Assembly: GCA_947000775.1 (NCBI GenBank)
Contig: CAMQGK010000040.1
Span: forward strand, 418,501-482,500
DNA: 64,000 nucleotides
Direction of reading: 5' to 3'
From: Pterois miles
Taxonomy: Eukaryota; Chordata; Actinopteri; Perciformes; Scorpaenidae
Part shown: positions 23,296 to 36,400 of the stretch, in pieces
How the letters are laid out: every line of letters begins with the position of its first letter
How positions within the stretch are numbered: the first letter of the stretch is position 1
The notes under the pieces: model-generated
Told to the model about the DNA's origin: nothing
Seen by the model: only the letters and a program-made list of their open reading frames with translations
Database searches by the model: none
Position numbers and translations under genes: made by a program

Positions 23296-23795
23296 GGGCT
23301 GTCAATCAATTATTTAATCGCAATTAATGGCATGATTGTCCATAGTTAGTCTTGATTAATCACACATTTGTATCTGTTCAAAATGAACCTTAAAGGGATT
23401 AGTCAAGTTTTTAATCCTCTTATCAACATGGAGTGGACAAATATGCTGCTTTATGTAAATATACTGTACGTATATAGTTATTATTGTAAATCAATAACAA
23501 CACTAATCAATACCAGATATTGACCAGAAACCCTCCCAGGTTCTGACTTTAGCATCAACAATCTGCTCCAATCAGAACAAACTGCAGCCCAACAGACAAC
23601 AACAGCTGTCAGTGTGTCAGAGTGCTGACTTGACTAGGACTTGATCCAGACTGACTGGGACTATCAGAAAGTGGGCATGACTGTAAAGGGGAGACTGGTG
23701 GGGACCCAGAGAACCCATTTACATCCACACATCTGGAGGTCAGAGGTCAACGGATCCCTTTGAAGATGGACATGACAGTTTTTTTTTTTTATTTG
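23296..23795 (+). mobile_element. Dispersed AATTAATC-ended repeat, copy 1
   Basis: Starts AGGGCTGTCAATCAATTATT and carries CAATCTGCTCCAATCAGAAC, AAACTGCAGCCCAACAGACA and GGGACCCAGAGAACCCATTT. It shares several hundred bases with 57120-57540 and, inverted, with 31205-31578. Non-coding, so a non-autonomous element of unknown class. Confidence 0.8.
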
Positions 23796-24936
23796 AATGC
23801 ATGAAGTGTGTTTTTACACCGGTGGCATGACTTTTACTTATGTAAAGGATCTGAAGATGTCTCTATTATTTTTATTTCTTTATGTTCATTATGTAATTTT
23901 GCTTGTTAAATTTGCAAAAATATAGATTTTTTTCTATGTTTACAAATTAGTTTAAAAAATATTGCAACATTTCACACATCATATCTTTAATAGGCTATTG
24001 CTATTGTTATTCCAAACATTTTGACCTTTAAAAATCCCTGAAGAACTCAAATTCATAGTTTTCGTGCAGTTTTACACATTTATTCTGAAATCCAAATAAA
24101 ATGCGACCGGAAATGGTTTTCTCGTGTTTCACAAGTGTTTGTGACCTCCAAGAAGAACTAAGAGTGTTTTTATATAACGTGTCACAGCGTTGTGTTTGCT
24201 GATATTGATGCACAGTTTATTAATAGATAATACTTTTCAAGATTATAATTAGTTTGATCAAAAACCTTACCAAAACATAACCGGAAGTAGGGTGTTTTGT
24301 TGTGAAGGAGCCTTAGGGTTGGTCAGTGAAACGTGTCAAGTTACCGGAAGCTACCGAGCATGACCTACAAGGAAACTTCCTGTTGTATGCTTTCAACATA
24401 AAAGCATGCTGCATGTATGATTACACAGAGTCGGTAACTGTACAGTTTATCAGTCATTGCTGCTGTTTCAGCTGTAAATCCACCATCAACACGTCATTTA
24501 CACAGAGAACAGCAGAGGTGAAATGTTCATGGTGTGCTATATAAACCCTGTGAAAGTCCTGAAATACTCAGTCCATGCAGAAATACACTCCGTATTCAGA
24601 AAGAGCCTCTGAAACAAGCTGTCAGGATTTCAGTCCCTTCGTGATGCCACAAATCTACAATATAAAATCACAGTTTTAAACATAAACACTGTGAACGCGT
24701 CCTAGTTCAGTTCCTGTTGCAGTGTATTAGAATGACATCAGCTGACAGGAAGTAAACATGGACCCAAGCTGTTGCCTGGCAGCGCAATCCCATTGAAACG
24801 CTAAGACGGAGTGTTTCGGTTCTAGCAGAAACATAATTACAAATATGAACCTTTAAAGTCTTTGTACTGTGACATTTGAATAAAGGTGCATCACTGTGTC
24901 CTGTTGAGAATAATATATATTGGTAGTGATATGGTT
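23796..24936. other. Intergenic sequence
   Basis: AT-rich, with no supported gene, RNA or repeat. Confidence 0.4.
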
Positions 24937-24942
24937 GGTTTG

Positions 24943-25170
24943 GGGGGGAGTAGCTCAGTCTGTAAGGACTTGGGTTAGGGCGGGGGGCAGGGTAAGACCC
25001 CCAAGGGACAAAAGGTGGGGGGGGGGGGCAGTTTCCCCTTGGGGGCGGGGGGCCCCGGGGGGGGGAAAAACCCCAACGGGGCGGGTGGGGGGGCCCCCCC
25101 CCCAACCTCTCTGATGAGATATATAGAAAAAAAGAGAAAAAAAAACTACCCCCCGGGGAAACAAAGAAAG
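24943..25170 (+). mobile_element. SINE copy in apparently corrupted sequence
   Basis: Starts AGTAGCTCAGTCTGTAAGGA like the SINE at 58103, but then breaks into long G and C homopolymers and purine runs. The order of motifs (GTTTCCCCTTGGGGGC in place of GTTTACCTCTTGGGC) follows the SINE, so this is the same element with damaged or poorly called bases. Confidence 0.6.
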
Positions 25171-25427
25171 ATCTTTCTTCCTTCTTTCTTCTGTTTCTAT
25201 TTAATAATGTAGTTGCACATGTTGGCGAACTTGTCTTTCTCACTCTCTAAATTTAAATCATCATAATCTGATTTCAGTCAGCAGGTCAGCAGCAGTTACG
25301 TTAGCAAGTCCTTCATTATTCCTCCAGTAAAAAGTGTGACAAAAATAGTTTATTATTAGATTATGTTAAATTAGATCAACTTCAACAATACATATAACAC
25401 GTCACACCATTAAAAACATACATACAG

Positions 25428-25851
25428 TAAACACAACATTCATTCATTCATCATCAACCGCTGTTAGGGGTCACGGGGGGGCTGGAACCGATCCCAGCTG
25501 TCATTGGGCGAAGGCGGGGTTCACCTGGACAGGTCGCCAGTCCATCACAGGGCACATAGAGACAGACAACATATAGACAGACAACATAGAGACAGACAGC
25601 ATAGAGACAGACAACCATTCACGCTCACATCCACACCTACGGGACATTTAGAGTCATCAATTAACCTAGATTGCATGTTTTTGGACTGTGGGAGGAAACC
25701 GGAGTACCCGGAGGAAACCCACGCTTACACGGGGAGAACATACAAAGAATACACACATACACAGACCAAGCCGGAATCGAACCTGCGACCCTCTTGCTGT
25801 GAGGCGACAGCGCTAACCACTGCACCACCGTGCAGGCCGTAAACACAACAT
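25428..25851 (-). mobile_element. tRNA-derived SINE with perfect 12-bp target-site duplication
   Basis: On the minus strand the head reads GCACGGTGGTGCAGTGGTTA then GCGCTGTCGCC (A-box region) and GCAGGTTCGATTCC (B box), as in pol III SINEs. The body includes GTGGGTTTCCTCCGGGTACT, and the 3' end is (GAAT)n. The insertion is flanked by identical TAAACACAACAT at 25428-25439 and 25840-25851. An internal run of GACAGACAACATAGA repeats at about 25560-25615 is an expansion within the element. Confidence 0.92.
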
Positions 25852-26689
25852 GTAGTACTAAAATGTAAATGAGCAGGTAGCAGCAAATAAGTTCCATAAA
25901 TAATAAAAGACAACACATCTTATAAAATACCAAGTGTTCCTTGATGCAGTCATAATGTGTTTAATGTTAGGAAGTATTCCTTCAGAATAAAAGACTTGTT
26001 GTGACGCGGCTGACCTTTGGGGCCATAAATCAGTTGCCAGACTGGAGCAGCTCAGACTCCACTGGGTGTGGTGGATGAGACACATCTATAGTTAGATGTT
26101 TTGTCTTCCCGTCAAATATAGTGTAAAGTTATTTCAGTGATTGTCAATCACCTTCTCTGCAATGCTGACAATGTTGGAGAGCTTGTTTTTGCTTGTGTAC
26201 CATGCTGTTATGTCAAAGAATCAAATGCCTTCAATCACTTTCTGTTCGCTATTTCAAGTATGTGTTGCTCCCTGATTAATAACAGTTAATGATCGGCTCT
26301 CTTAATTAATACTCTCTGAGTTCTCATTAACAGTTATCGTCTGATTAATAATTACACCTCACTTTTTAAAATGTTCAATTTTTTCTACAGGGAGGATGTT
26401 ACTGGTTCCATTTGGCTTTATTTGTATTATAAGTTCTATTATTATTATTATTTTTATTATTGTTTATTTATTTTCTGCTGTTTTTTTTTTTTTTTTTTTT
26501 CTGTAAAATAAGAAGAGTACCATACAGATTAGGTTTATTGTTGAATTATCTAATGATAATTAGATCATTAGATCATTAGTTCTGTATGCTTACAGTTATA
26601 CTAGACTGAAAATACTGCTTTTTGTGTGTGTTTTTTTTAATATGTTTAAGTTTCAAAGATGATGTTTTTTTGTAAAGATTTGTTATTTG
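25852..26689. other. Intergenic sequence
   Basis: No gene visible. AT-rich tracts, including poly-T at about 26480-26500. Confidence 0.4.
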
Positions 26690-26790
26690 ATTTGCATGTA
26701 CCATGTATAAGTTAAAAAAAACAACAGAGTGTAAACTGAATTTCCCCACTGTGGGACTAATAAAGGCTGATCTTCTTCTTCTTCTTAGGT
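26690..26790 (+). repeat. 5'-truncated SINE tail
   Basis: GCATGTACCATGTATAAGTT then AACAGAGTGTAAACTGAATT and CCCCACTGTGGGACTAATAA, ending (CTT)n. It matches the last about 100 bases of the SINE at 58103-58432. Confidence 0.85.
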
Positions 26791-27099
26791 ACATAAACAC
26801 GTCCATTTGTGTGTGAAAAAATACACATAAGCATACAGACACACCTAAATATACTTGTGGAAAAATATGGTTTAATATGAACATAATAATACTTCAACTT
26901 AAATATATATTCAATCAAGTGTGTGGTGAATAGAATATTTGAATAAAATATTTGAATAATATTAATATATTTAATAATATTATAATAATTACATATGACA
27001 TAGTAATTATAGTAAACTTAACCTACGATAAAAGGAAACAAAATAAAGTAAATAAACACACGTTTACGCACCACACATAAAGGGATGGCGCTTTTATTC

Positions 27100-27345
27100 T
27101 GAAAATACAACTGTGTAATTTCAACAGGAAGTCTTATTTTGTTGACAGGAAGTGCGTAGTGTCTGGCGGGTGTGTGCTGTCAGCTGACTGGTAGCCGTCA
27201 CAACCACAACACCGTGCGCTGACAGCTAGCCAGCTAGCCGCTCCTAGCCGAGGCTGTGCCGCCGGACCGGGGTGCTGGTGGCCGACTGGTGGGTTATGTT
27301 TCCCGGAGCCAGGGCCGTCGACGGAGGTTTGAGCACCACCAACTC
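27100..27345 (+). promoter_or_regulatory. wdfy2 5' UTR and CpG-rich promoter
   Basis: CpG-rich stretch from about 27160 through exon 1, with AGGAAGT (ETS-like) motifs at 27126 and 27148 and GCTAGCCAGCTAGCC repeats near 27225. No TATA box. The start site is not determinable. Confidence 0.5.
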
Positions 27346-27482
27346 ATGGCGGCCGAAATCCAACCCCAACCGCAGGCTCGGAAGCCATGTCTGCTGAGCA
27401 AGATCGAGGCTTTCCAGGATGTTGTGAGCACGGCGGTCATCATTCCGAAGGAGGACGGTGTTATCAGCGTGTCGGAGGACAG
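27346..27482 (+). CDS. wdfy2: wdfy2 exon 1
   Basis: MAAEIQPQPQARKPCLLSKI then VSTAVIIPKEDGVISVSED and the first two bases of Arg46. Donor GTAGGA. An upstream in-frame ATG at 27256 is less likely because the family start is MAAEIQP. Confidence 0.95.
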
Positions 27483-30400
27483 GTAGGACCGCGAATTAGC
27501 CCCCAAACCCCGGGTTCTAACCGTCACCTGGCCGCGTGTTCTCCCCCAACAAAGTCTCCGCTCCTGCGGGTCACTGGTGAAGCTAGCGTCGCTGCCTGGT
27601 GTGGTCATGTCAGTGAGGACTGGATGGAGCATCCAGCGGTTCGTGGCCGGAGAGACGCCGCCGCCTGTGTCTCTAACGGGGTCAGCTGACACCGTCATGA
27701 CGCCGCTTCACGCTCCGCTACTAAACAACATGTCTTTGTCAGATGTAGCCGCTGGATATGCTCACTGTTAATACACATACGATATGAGCTGGTATGGTCA
27801 CGTCCCGGGATAATTAGAGCACGTTAACTTGTCCCGGGTTAACTGTAGCCCGGGTCAGTGTGTGTTTGTCCAGTGTGTTGACATGGTGCTTTAGGGTCCT
27901 TCACATGTCCAAAGGTTGTCTGTCCTGTGATGAGTTAGTCTGTAGTTACTCCACCCGTTAAAGACAGTATGAGGACGGAACCTGCCAAAATAAAATCAAT
28001 AAACCACTCAATAAATAAATAAATTAATTGATTGATAAAATGTGACACAGTAGATATTATTATTAATAGATTGTTTTATTTATCTTTGTATAATTCCCTT
28101 ATTGATTCACTTGTCTTCATTTATTTATTTTTATTTTTAAAATTTATTTTATAATTAAATTGATTATTTTTGCATTATTATTTATTTATTTATTTATATA
28201 TTTACCTGCCAAAATCCAAAATAAAATAATAAATAAATGACTGACAAACCCCTCATCTGCCTGAGGTAGACATGTAAAAATAAATGTGAAAAGAAAAGAA
28301 TACAGAAATAAATAAGTTTGTAATTTGTGAAATACAAAGGGAAAATCTTGTATAAATGAATAATTAAATGCAAAAATGAATAAATACATTTGAAAATAGA
28401 TAAATAAATAAATAAATAAATAAAATGGAAAAACAGAAGAACAAATAAGTAAGGGAATTAATACAAAGATGAATAAATAAAGAAGCAGATTTAAACAGAA
28501 ATATCAATTTTTGTCACATTTTATCAATTAATTAAAGACAACATTTATTTTAAGTATTATTTTTGACTATTAATTATTTTAGTCATTAATTCATCTGTTC
28601 ATTTATTTTTGATTTCAGCAGGTTCCATCCTTCATAAGTACACCAATAGGTTTTCTTTAATTACTTACTTTTACTCATGTAGAGTCAGAATCAGTGTTAT
28701 TACCAAACAGCTTTTCACATACAGTTAATTTCTTGTCATTTAGGTTCATTACATCCAAAATGAACATAGTTATTATTATTATTAATATTATTATTATGGT
28801 ATTTTGTTCACTTACAGTGCTGTAAATATGGAGCATCCTATTGTCTCAGCTGATTGAAACTGCAGCACACTTCATCCTACAGACACTAGCACACTTCATC
28901 CTACAGACACTAGCACACTTCATCCTACAGACACTAGCACACTTCATCCCACAGACACTAGCACACTTCATCCCACAGACACTAGCACACTTCATCCCAC
29001 AGACACTAGCACACTTCATCCCACAGACACTAGCACACTTCATCCCACAGACACTAGCACACTTCATCCTATAGACACTAGCACACTTCATCCTACAGAC
29101 ACTAGCACACTTCATCCTACAGACACTAGCACACTTCATCCCACAGACACTAGCACACTTCATCCTACAGACACTAGCACACTTCATCCTACAGACACTA
29201 GCACACTTCATCCTACAGACACTAGCACACTTCATCCTACAGACACTAGCACACTTCATCCCACAGACACTAGCACACTTCATCCCACAGACACTAGCAC
29301 ACTTCATCCCACAGACACTAGCACACTTCATCCCACAGACACTAGCACACTTCATCCCACAGACACTAGCACACTTCATCCCACAGACACTAGCACACTT
29401 CATCCCACAGACACTAGCACACTTCATCCCACAGACACTAGCACACTTCATCCCACAGACACTAGCACACTTCATCCCACAGACACTAGCACACTTCATC
29501 CCACAGACACTAGCACACTTCATCCTACAGACACTAGCACACTTCATCCCACAGACACTAGCACACTTCATCCTACAGACACTAGCACACTTCATCCTAC
29601 AGACACTAGCACACTTCATCCTACAGACACTAGCACACTTCATCCTACAGACACTAGCACACTTCATCCCACAGACACTAGCACACTTCATCCTACAGAC
29701 ACTAGCACACTTCATCCTACAGACACTAGCACACTTCATCCTACAGACACTAGCACACTTCATCCTACAGACACTAGCACACTTCATCCCACAGACACTA
29801 GCACACTTCATCCCACAGACACTAGCACACTTCATCCCACAGACACTAGCACACTTCATCCTACAGACACTAGCACACTTCATCCTACAGACACTAGCAC
29901 ACTTCATCCTACAGACACTAGCACACTTCATCCTACAGACACTAGCACACTTCATCCTACAGACACTAGCACACTTCATCCTACAGACACTAGCACACTT
30001 CATCCTACAGACACTAGCACACTTCATCCCACAGACACTAGCACACTTCATCCCACAGACACTAGCACACTTCATCCCACAGACACTAGCACACTTCATC
30101 CCACAGACACTAGCACACTTCATCCCAGAGACACTAGCACACTTCATCCTACAGACACTAGCACACTTCATCCCACAGACACTAGCACACTTCATCCCAC
30201 AGACACTAGCACACTTCATCCTACAGACACTAGCACACTTCATCCCACAGACACTAGCACACTTCATCCCACAGACTAGCACACTTCATCCCAGAGACAC
30301 TAGCACACTTCATCCTACAGACACTAGCACACTTCATCCCACAGACACTAGCACACTTCATCCCACAGACACTAGCACACTTCATCCCAGAGACACTAGC

Positions 30401-33400
30401 ACACTTCATCCCAGAGACACTAGCACACTTCATCCCACAGACACTAGCACACTTCATCCCAGAGACACTAGCACACTTCATCCCAGAGACACTAGCACAC
30501 TTCGTCCTACAGACACTAGCACACTTCATCCCAGAGACTGAGGCTAACTGTGATGATTTCACCCTCCAGGACGATCCGGGTCTGGCTGAAGAGAGACAGC
30601 GGTCAGTACTGGCCCAGTGTCTACCACACCATGTCAAGTAAGGATTACTGCTAACCTTATACGCTATTTATATATATATATACACTGTATGTGTGTGTAT
30701 ATGTTGTACAGTACATTTTACAGTAAAGTACATTTTCTACTTGACTCATGGTCTTTTGTTTTCAGGCACGATAGATCAACAATTTCTGACAATTGTAGAC
30801 GAAACTAAACAACGAAATAATTAACTGAGAAAATTCTCATTAGTTGCAGCCCTATAAAATAATAATAATAATAACTACATCCATATGTGAACAGGTCTAC
30901 TAATGAATTATTACCCAGACTGCATCTTTCAGGATGTCAGCGTGGCGTTTAGGTGCTCTGAGCTCCTGTGGGATCTTTCGGCGTCCCCTCCTCGGTGCTG
31001 CAGTGCTGCACGTCTCTGACTCTGTTTGTCCTTTTTCTCTCCAGTTGTGCAACTGAAGGAAATCCTGTGCTGCCATCAGCAGGATCTGTAGCTCAGAGCA
31101 GCAGCTGCCTCCCTGCACAGACGTAACCGTTAGAGACGTTAGGTCACCGGTTCAAGCTCGAAACGTAGTAGAAGAAGAAGAACAACCTTTATTAGTCCCA
31201 CTAGGGGAAATATGTCGTCTGTAGAAGGAATTGATCCAGAGCTGGTCATGACTGCTGACAGCTGTTGTTGTCTGTTGGGCTGCAGTTTGTTCTGATTGGA
31301 GCAGATTGTTGATGCTAAAGTCAGAACCTGGGAGGGTTTCTGGTCAATATCTGGTATTGATTAGTGGTGTTATTGATTTACTATAATTCATATGTACATA
31401 CATTTACATAAAGCAGCATATTAGTCCACTAACATGTTGATCAGAGGATTAAATACTGGACTGATCTCCTTTAAGGTTCATTATGAACAGATAAAAAATG
31501 TGAGATTAATTTGCGATTAATCAAGACTAACTATGGACAATCATGTGATTAATTGTGATTAAAAGTTACAGCCCTACAAAAAAATCTGTTTTGGCTTTAA
31601 CACTATTGTAGTAATTAATTGATCATATTATATATCTGCATTCACTTGGCGCTTTATTTATGCTGATGAAACTGGAGTTCAGTTGATTTAATTAAAAAAA
31701 ACTCTTAATATGCCGAATCACTTTATTTAAATATTTGAATAGATCGACAGCCAAACTAATTATATACTTATTGGGTTTAATGTTAACTGCTGAACACAGA
31801 AGGTCAACAAGCCATTTTTTCAGCGGAGACGTTTAGTTGCGTCGGGTTGCTGTGATATGAAAAATTTGCAGAAGTAAAACTGGCGTCACCAGTAGAGTAC
31901 CTGCTGTGATTAAGTTTGCCGCGGTGGTCGGTGTTACCGGTGTTACCGGTGTTACCGGTGTTACCGGTGTTACATGGTGGTCGGTCCCACGCTGTCGCGG
32001 TTTTGCTTCTTTTATGGAAATAAAACTCATTTAGTTCACCTTCGGGTATCGGTGCTGTGTTATTAACACATCGTCGGCCGACGGACGCTACAAGCTGACA
32101 GTGAACGCATCAGTCTCAGCTCAGAGCAGCAGAAGTCAGATTTCACAGACAGGATGATGGCGGAGGATTTGGTGTAAAAGTGAAAAGCCAAAGCGCCTGT
32201 TTTCAATACTTCAGATTTAAACCCGGTGATATCAGGGAACTATAACGTTAGCGAGGTAATCACCGCGAGGAGGACGGAGCAGCGCTGCCGGGTGGAAACC
32301 TGCAGCCTTGTGGTGAAACCTGGTCTGGAGAGGTCAGAGAGGTCAGATGGGACAAGTGCAGCGTTTCACCCAAACGTGAACGTGTTTCAACTGTGACCAT
32401 AAAATAAACGTGTAGCGCCCTGGTCACGCTGCTGCTGTTTGTAGCGTGATGGAAATACGCGGCGCTGCCATTGGACAGAATTCAAAAGATTAAAAATGTG
32501 AACATAGTGGTTGTGGCGGGTGGTATTGCAATACGGTGGTTATTGCGGCAACCCTCGTCAAATAGCAGCAACTTCGATCTTGCCGTTTTTCGTTGTCCCC
32601 CGAACCTCAGCCAGCACACCCAGGACACTGACTCTGTTGTCCAGATAGATCCAGATTGATTCTGGACCACCACATTAAACGAGTCAACGACAGAAAGGAG
32701 CTGAAGTCTGATTCGTCAGTATTCCCAGGAGAAGACAGATATCTAGTGTGTTTTATTTCTATGTGAAGTTCTCCTGCAGTAGCAGTGTGTGTTGACTGTT
32801 GTTCCTGTCTGTGCCTCCAGCGTCGTGCTCCTGTATGTCCTTTAACCCGGAGACCAGGAGGCTGTCGGTGGGGATGGACACTGGGACTATCTGCGTAAGT
32901 TGGCTGTCGGTCAGGATACACGTCTTCTCAGCAGGCTGTTTCTGTCTGAATGTTGGCAGCAGGTTTAGCTGTGTTTTGACTGTTGGCTGTCAGGCCACAG
33001 TGAGCTGAGAGAGGAAATCCTCTTGTTTTCTCTTTGGTGGAACCGTCATTATTTTCAGAACGGACACAGTTGTGGTTCGTCTACCTGTAGAGGGCTTTTT
33101 GTCCATGTTAATCATACTCTTAAACAAAGCGACGCAAATCTTGGACCGCCAGTATCATCTGTTCAATCTAGACCCCCAGAGAGGAGGAGGAGCTTGTCTC
33201 CATGGTTACCAACAACATGTCCTCCATCAGCATGAAGAAATCACCACTGTAGCTGCTCTGTCCATGTTGGTGAAGTCCAGATATGTCAGAGAACCAAACT
33301 CCGTCCTGTCTGGGCTCATACCGTCACAGAATCTGGTAAATGAAGTCCACAGAAATAGTTTCTAAAGTCAGTGGAGGTAAACTGGAGGAGAGGAGATTCA

Positions 33401-36400
33401 GATCAGTGGTGAATCAAAGTGAAACTACTTCGTCCCTGCTTCTTCGTTGTTTTATTGGTCCACTTTAATTTGTGACCTGTGAAAGTGAACCAGACTAGAT
33501 AGAAGTTTCACTCTGATTCAGAGAACGGACCAGGGCTTAGTGAGACTTCGGACCGGTGGTCTTGTTTGCTTTAAGTACTGTAAGGCTGTATGAGCCAGTA
33601 CTACCAGTCTATTCTAACATGCAGCACGTTGTACTGATAAGTTTTTATAGTGCGAGTCGTTTGTTGAGGAACAAGTTGACCCAACACAAAGTCAGACAGA
33701 ACATTTTAATCTCAGAACAACTTCCTCTCCCACGACTGTTATATGAAGGGCGTTGTCCTCAGAGGAAATCACACTATCAGTTCTTCTTTTTACTGGACTA
33801 ATGCACATTTAGGAAGATGGAAGTGTTTATGAATCTGCAGGAGGAAGGCTGCTTTTCTTATAGGGAGAACAGAGCAAACCCGGAGAGGACTCAGCATTGC
33901 TGCACTCCCTGTTCCCTCATCTGGAAGTCAATGGGTTTTTTCTAGGGGAGGGAAAAAGATTGATTCACTGATGTATCACGGTTTTTATGATTGAAAGAGA
34001 TGTTTTAACGCCAGAATCCATATATCTGCTTCATCTGAGTCTCTGAGATTTATTTTGAAACTCTGGTCAGCGTGAACATTTCTGTCCACTTCCTGTCTTT
34101 CAGGAGTTCGTCCTGTCAGAAGACTACAATAAGATGACCCCAGCAAGCACCTACCAGGGTGAGACAGGAAGTGTGTGTGAACCATAAGACACGATCCTTG
34201 GTTTGTTCTTAAACTCAGTAAATTGGGGAAAACTATCTTCAGTTCAATTTTATTCAAATATTTAAAGTTTGAGTTCATTTGTTTTTAATATTGTGACATG
34301 GCGTCAGTCCTCTTGTGTGACTTTGGTCTTTTAAAGGGTTAGTTCGGACAAACAAGGTCTGAGATGTCCTGTGATGAACAATAACAATATTATTAATATT
34401 AATATTCACACTATTATAACTATTTACTTATTAACCTTTTATCCCGGCTGCTTCCCAGAGCAGCAGTTATAATAATCCAGATCACAGATTCTGAGATCAA
34501 TCTGATCCTTCTCATGTCAAGGATCCAAAATGGAGTCCAGTAGAGTCCGGACTATGGATGTAGAAGAGGGTCCAGTAGAGTCCAGACTGTGGATGTAGAA
34601 GAGGGTCCAGTAGAGTCCAGACCATGGATGTAGAAGAGGGTCCAGTAGAGTCCAGACCGTGGATGTAGAAGAGGGTCCAGTAGAGTCCAGACCATGGATG
34701 TAGAAGAGGGTCCAGTAGAGTCCAGACCGTGGATGTAGAAGAGGGTCCAGTAGAGTCCAGACCGTGGATGTAGAAGAGGGTCCAGTAGAGTCCAGACCGT
34801 GGATGTAGAAGAGGGTCCAGTAGAGTCCAGACTATGGATGTAGAAGAGGGTCCAGTAGAGTCCAGACGTGGATGTAGAAGAGGGTCCAGTAGAGTCCAGA
34901 CCATGGATGTAGAAGAGGGTCCAGTAGAGTCCAGACCGTGGATGTAGAAGAGGGTCCAGTAGAGTCCAGACCATGGATGTAGAAGAGGGTCCAGTAGAGT
35001 CCAGACCATGGATGTAGAAGAGGGTCCAGTAGAGTCCAGACAGTGGATGTAGAAGAGGGTCCAGTAGAGTCCAGACCATGGATGTAGAAGAGGGTCCAGT
35101 AGAGTCCAGACCATGGATGTAGAGGAGGGTCCAGTAGAGTCCAGACCGTGGATGTAGAAGAGGGTCCAGTAGAGTCCAGACCATGGATGTAGAAGAGGGT
35201 CCAGTAGAGTCCAGACTATGGATGTAGAAGAGGGTCCAGTAGAGTCCAGACCATGGATGTAGAAGAGGGTCCAGTAGAGTCCAGACTGTGGATGTAGAAG
35301 AGGGTCCAGTAGAGTCCAGACCATGGATGTAGAAGAGGGTCCAGTAGAGGCCAGACCATGGATGTAGAAGAGGGTCCAGTAGAGTCCAGACCGTGGATGT
35401 AGAAGAGGGTCCAGTAGAGTCCAGACTATGGATGTAGAAGAGGGTCCAGTAGAGTCCAGACTGTGGATGTAGAAGAGGGTCCAGTAGAGTCCAGACCATG
35501 GATGTAGAAGAGGGTCCAGTAGAGTCCAGACTGTAGATGTAGAAGAGGGGCGGAGCAGTCTGAGGGTCTGATGGTCATTATGGAGGAAAATAACTCTGGA
35601 CTCAGCTGGTAGGGAGTTTTCCTACTTTCAGGACGTCAGGATGTAATGAGGATCTTTCAGGGTCCTGCTGGGACGCTGATTTACAGACGTCTCTTTATAC
35701 GTCCATGGACTCACACTCAGTGGTTCAGATTCATTGAGGGGCAGCAGTAGACCAGCAGCTCCCCTGTTCTGGGAGGTTAAATTGCTGTTTTTTTCAATGG
35801 AGTCTGGCAGCTTTGAAGAGCGCTTCAGTTCCCCGTCATTAAGGGCTGTCTGACAGCGAGATAAACGCTGAACGCTAACGCCGCTGAACATGGGATTTAT
35901 CGCTCCAATAACAGTTTTCCTGCTGCGCATGTAGGCAGTAGTAACATCAGCTGCTAGCAGAGTCATCGAGGTCACCAACGCTGGTCGAGGCTGAAAGGTT
36001 CATCTGACGGGGTGTGACGAATCAGGGAAGGACACGTCATGACTGATGAGACCCAACCAGGAAGTGAACGTGGGCGTCTGCGTCATTGCTTTAAAACTAA
36101 AACAGGGTCAGCATAAACCTCCAGGAAGAGCTCCGGTCGTTGATCCAACGTGGTCCTAGTGGCCAAACGGTGGTTCTACAACTTCTGTGTCCGTCATGTG
36201 ATGTCAATGGGCCCAAAAAGACTTTTTCTCATAGACTTACACTGAGAGAGAGACGTCTGGAACTCAGAGGATCATTTATTTCGAGGTGAATCAACTCCCC
36301 AGCGCCAACACTCTTATTGAGATCATCAGGTCCTAAAAGATGTAAAACACTCTGATATCTGAATCCAGAGTTATTAACAGTAACGCTGGATCCAGTTCTT

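Noticed and set aside
24707..25243. 178-residue proline-rich antisense frame (and 37550-37879 counterparts)
   Set aside because: Arises from the G/C homopolymer blocks over a damaged SINE; no conserved domain.
25504..25933. Open frames over the 25.4-25.85 kb region
   Set aside because: They translate a SINE, seen from its pol III boxes and target-site duplication.
27256..27345. Upstream in-frame ATG for wdfy2
   Set aside because: It would add 30 GR-rich residues not known in the family. MAAEIQP at 27346 is the conserved start.
28846..30637. Long antisense open frames of repeated MKCASVCG-like octapeptides
   Set aside because: The unit is 24 bases, so any stop-free unit stays open indefinitely. 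It lies in a wdfy2 intron with no start context, splice signals or conserved protein.
34512..35499. 270- and 315-residue antisense frames with a 35-residue period
   Set aside because: Translation of a 35-base minisatellite; three frames are all open because the unit lacks stops. Not a gene.
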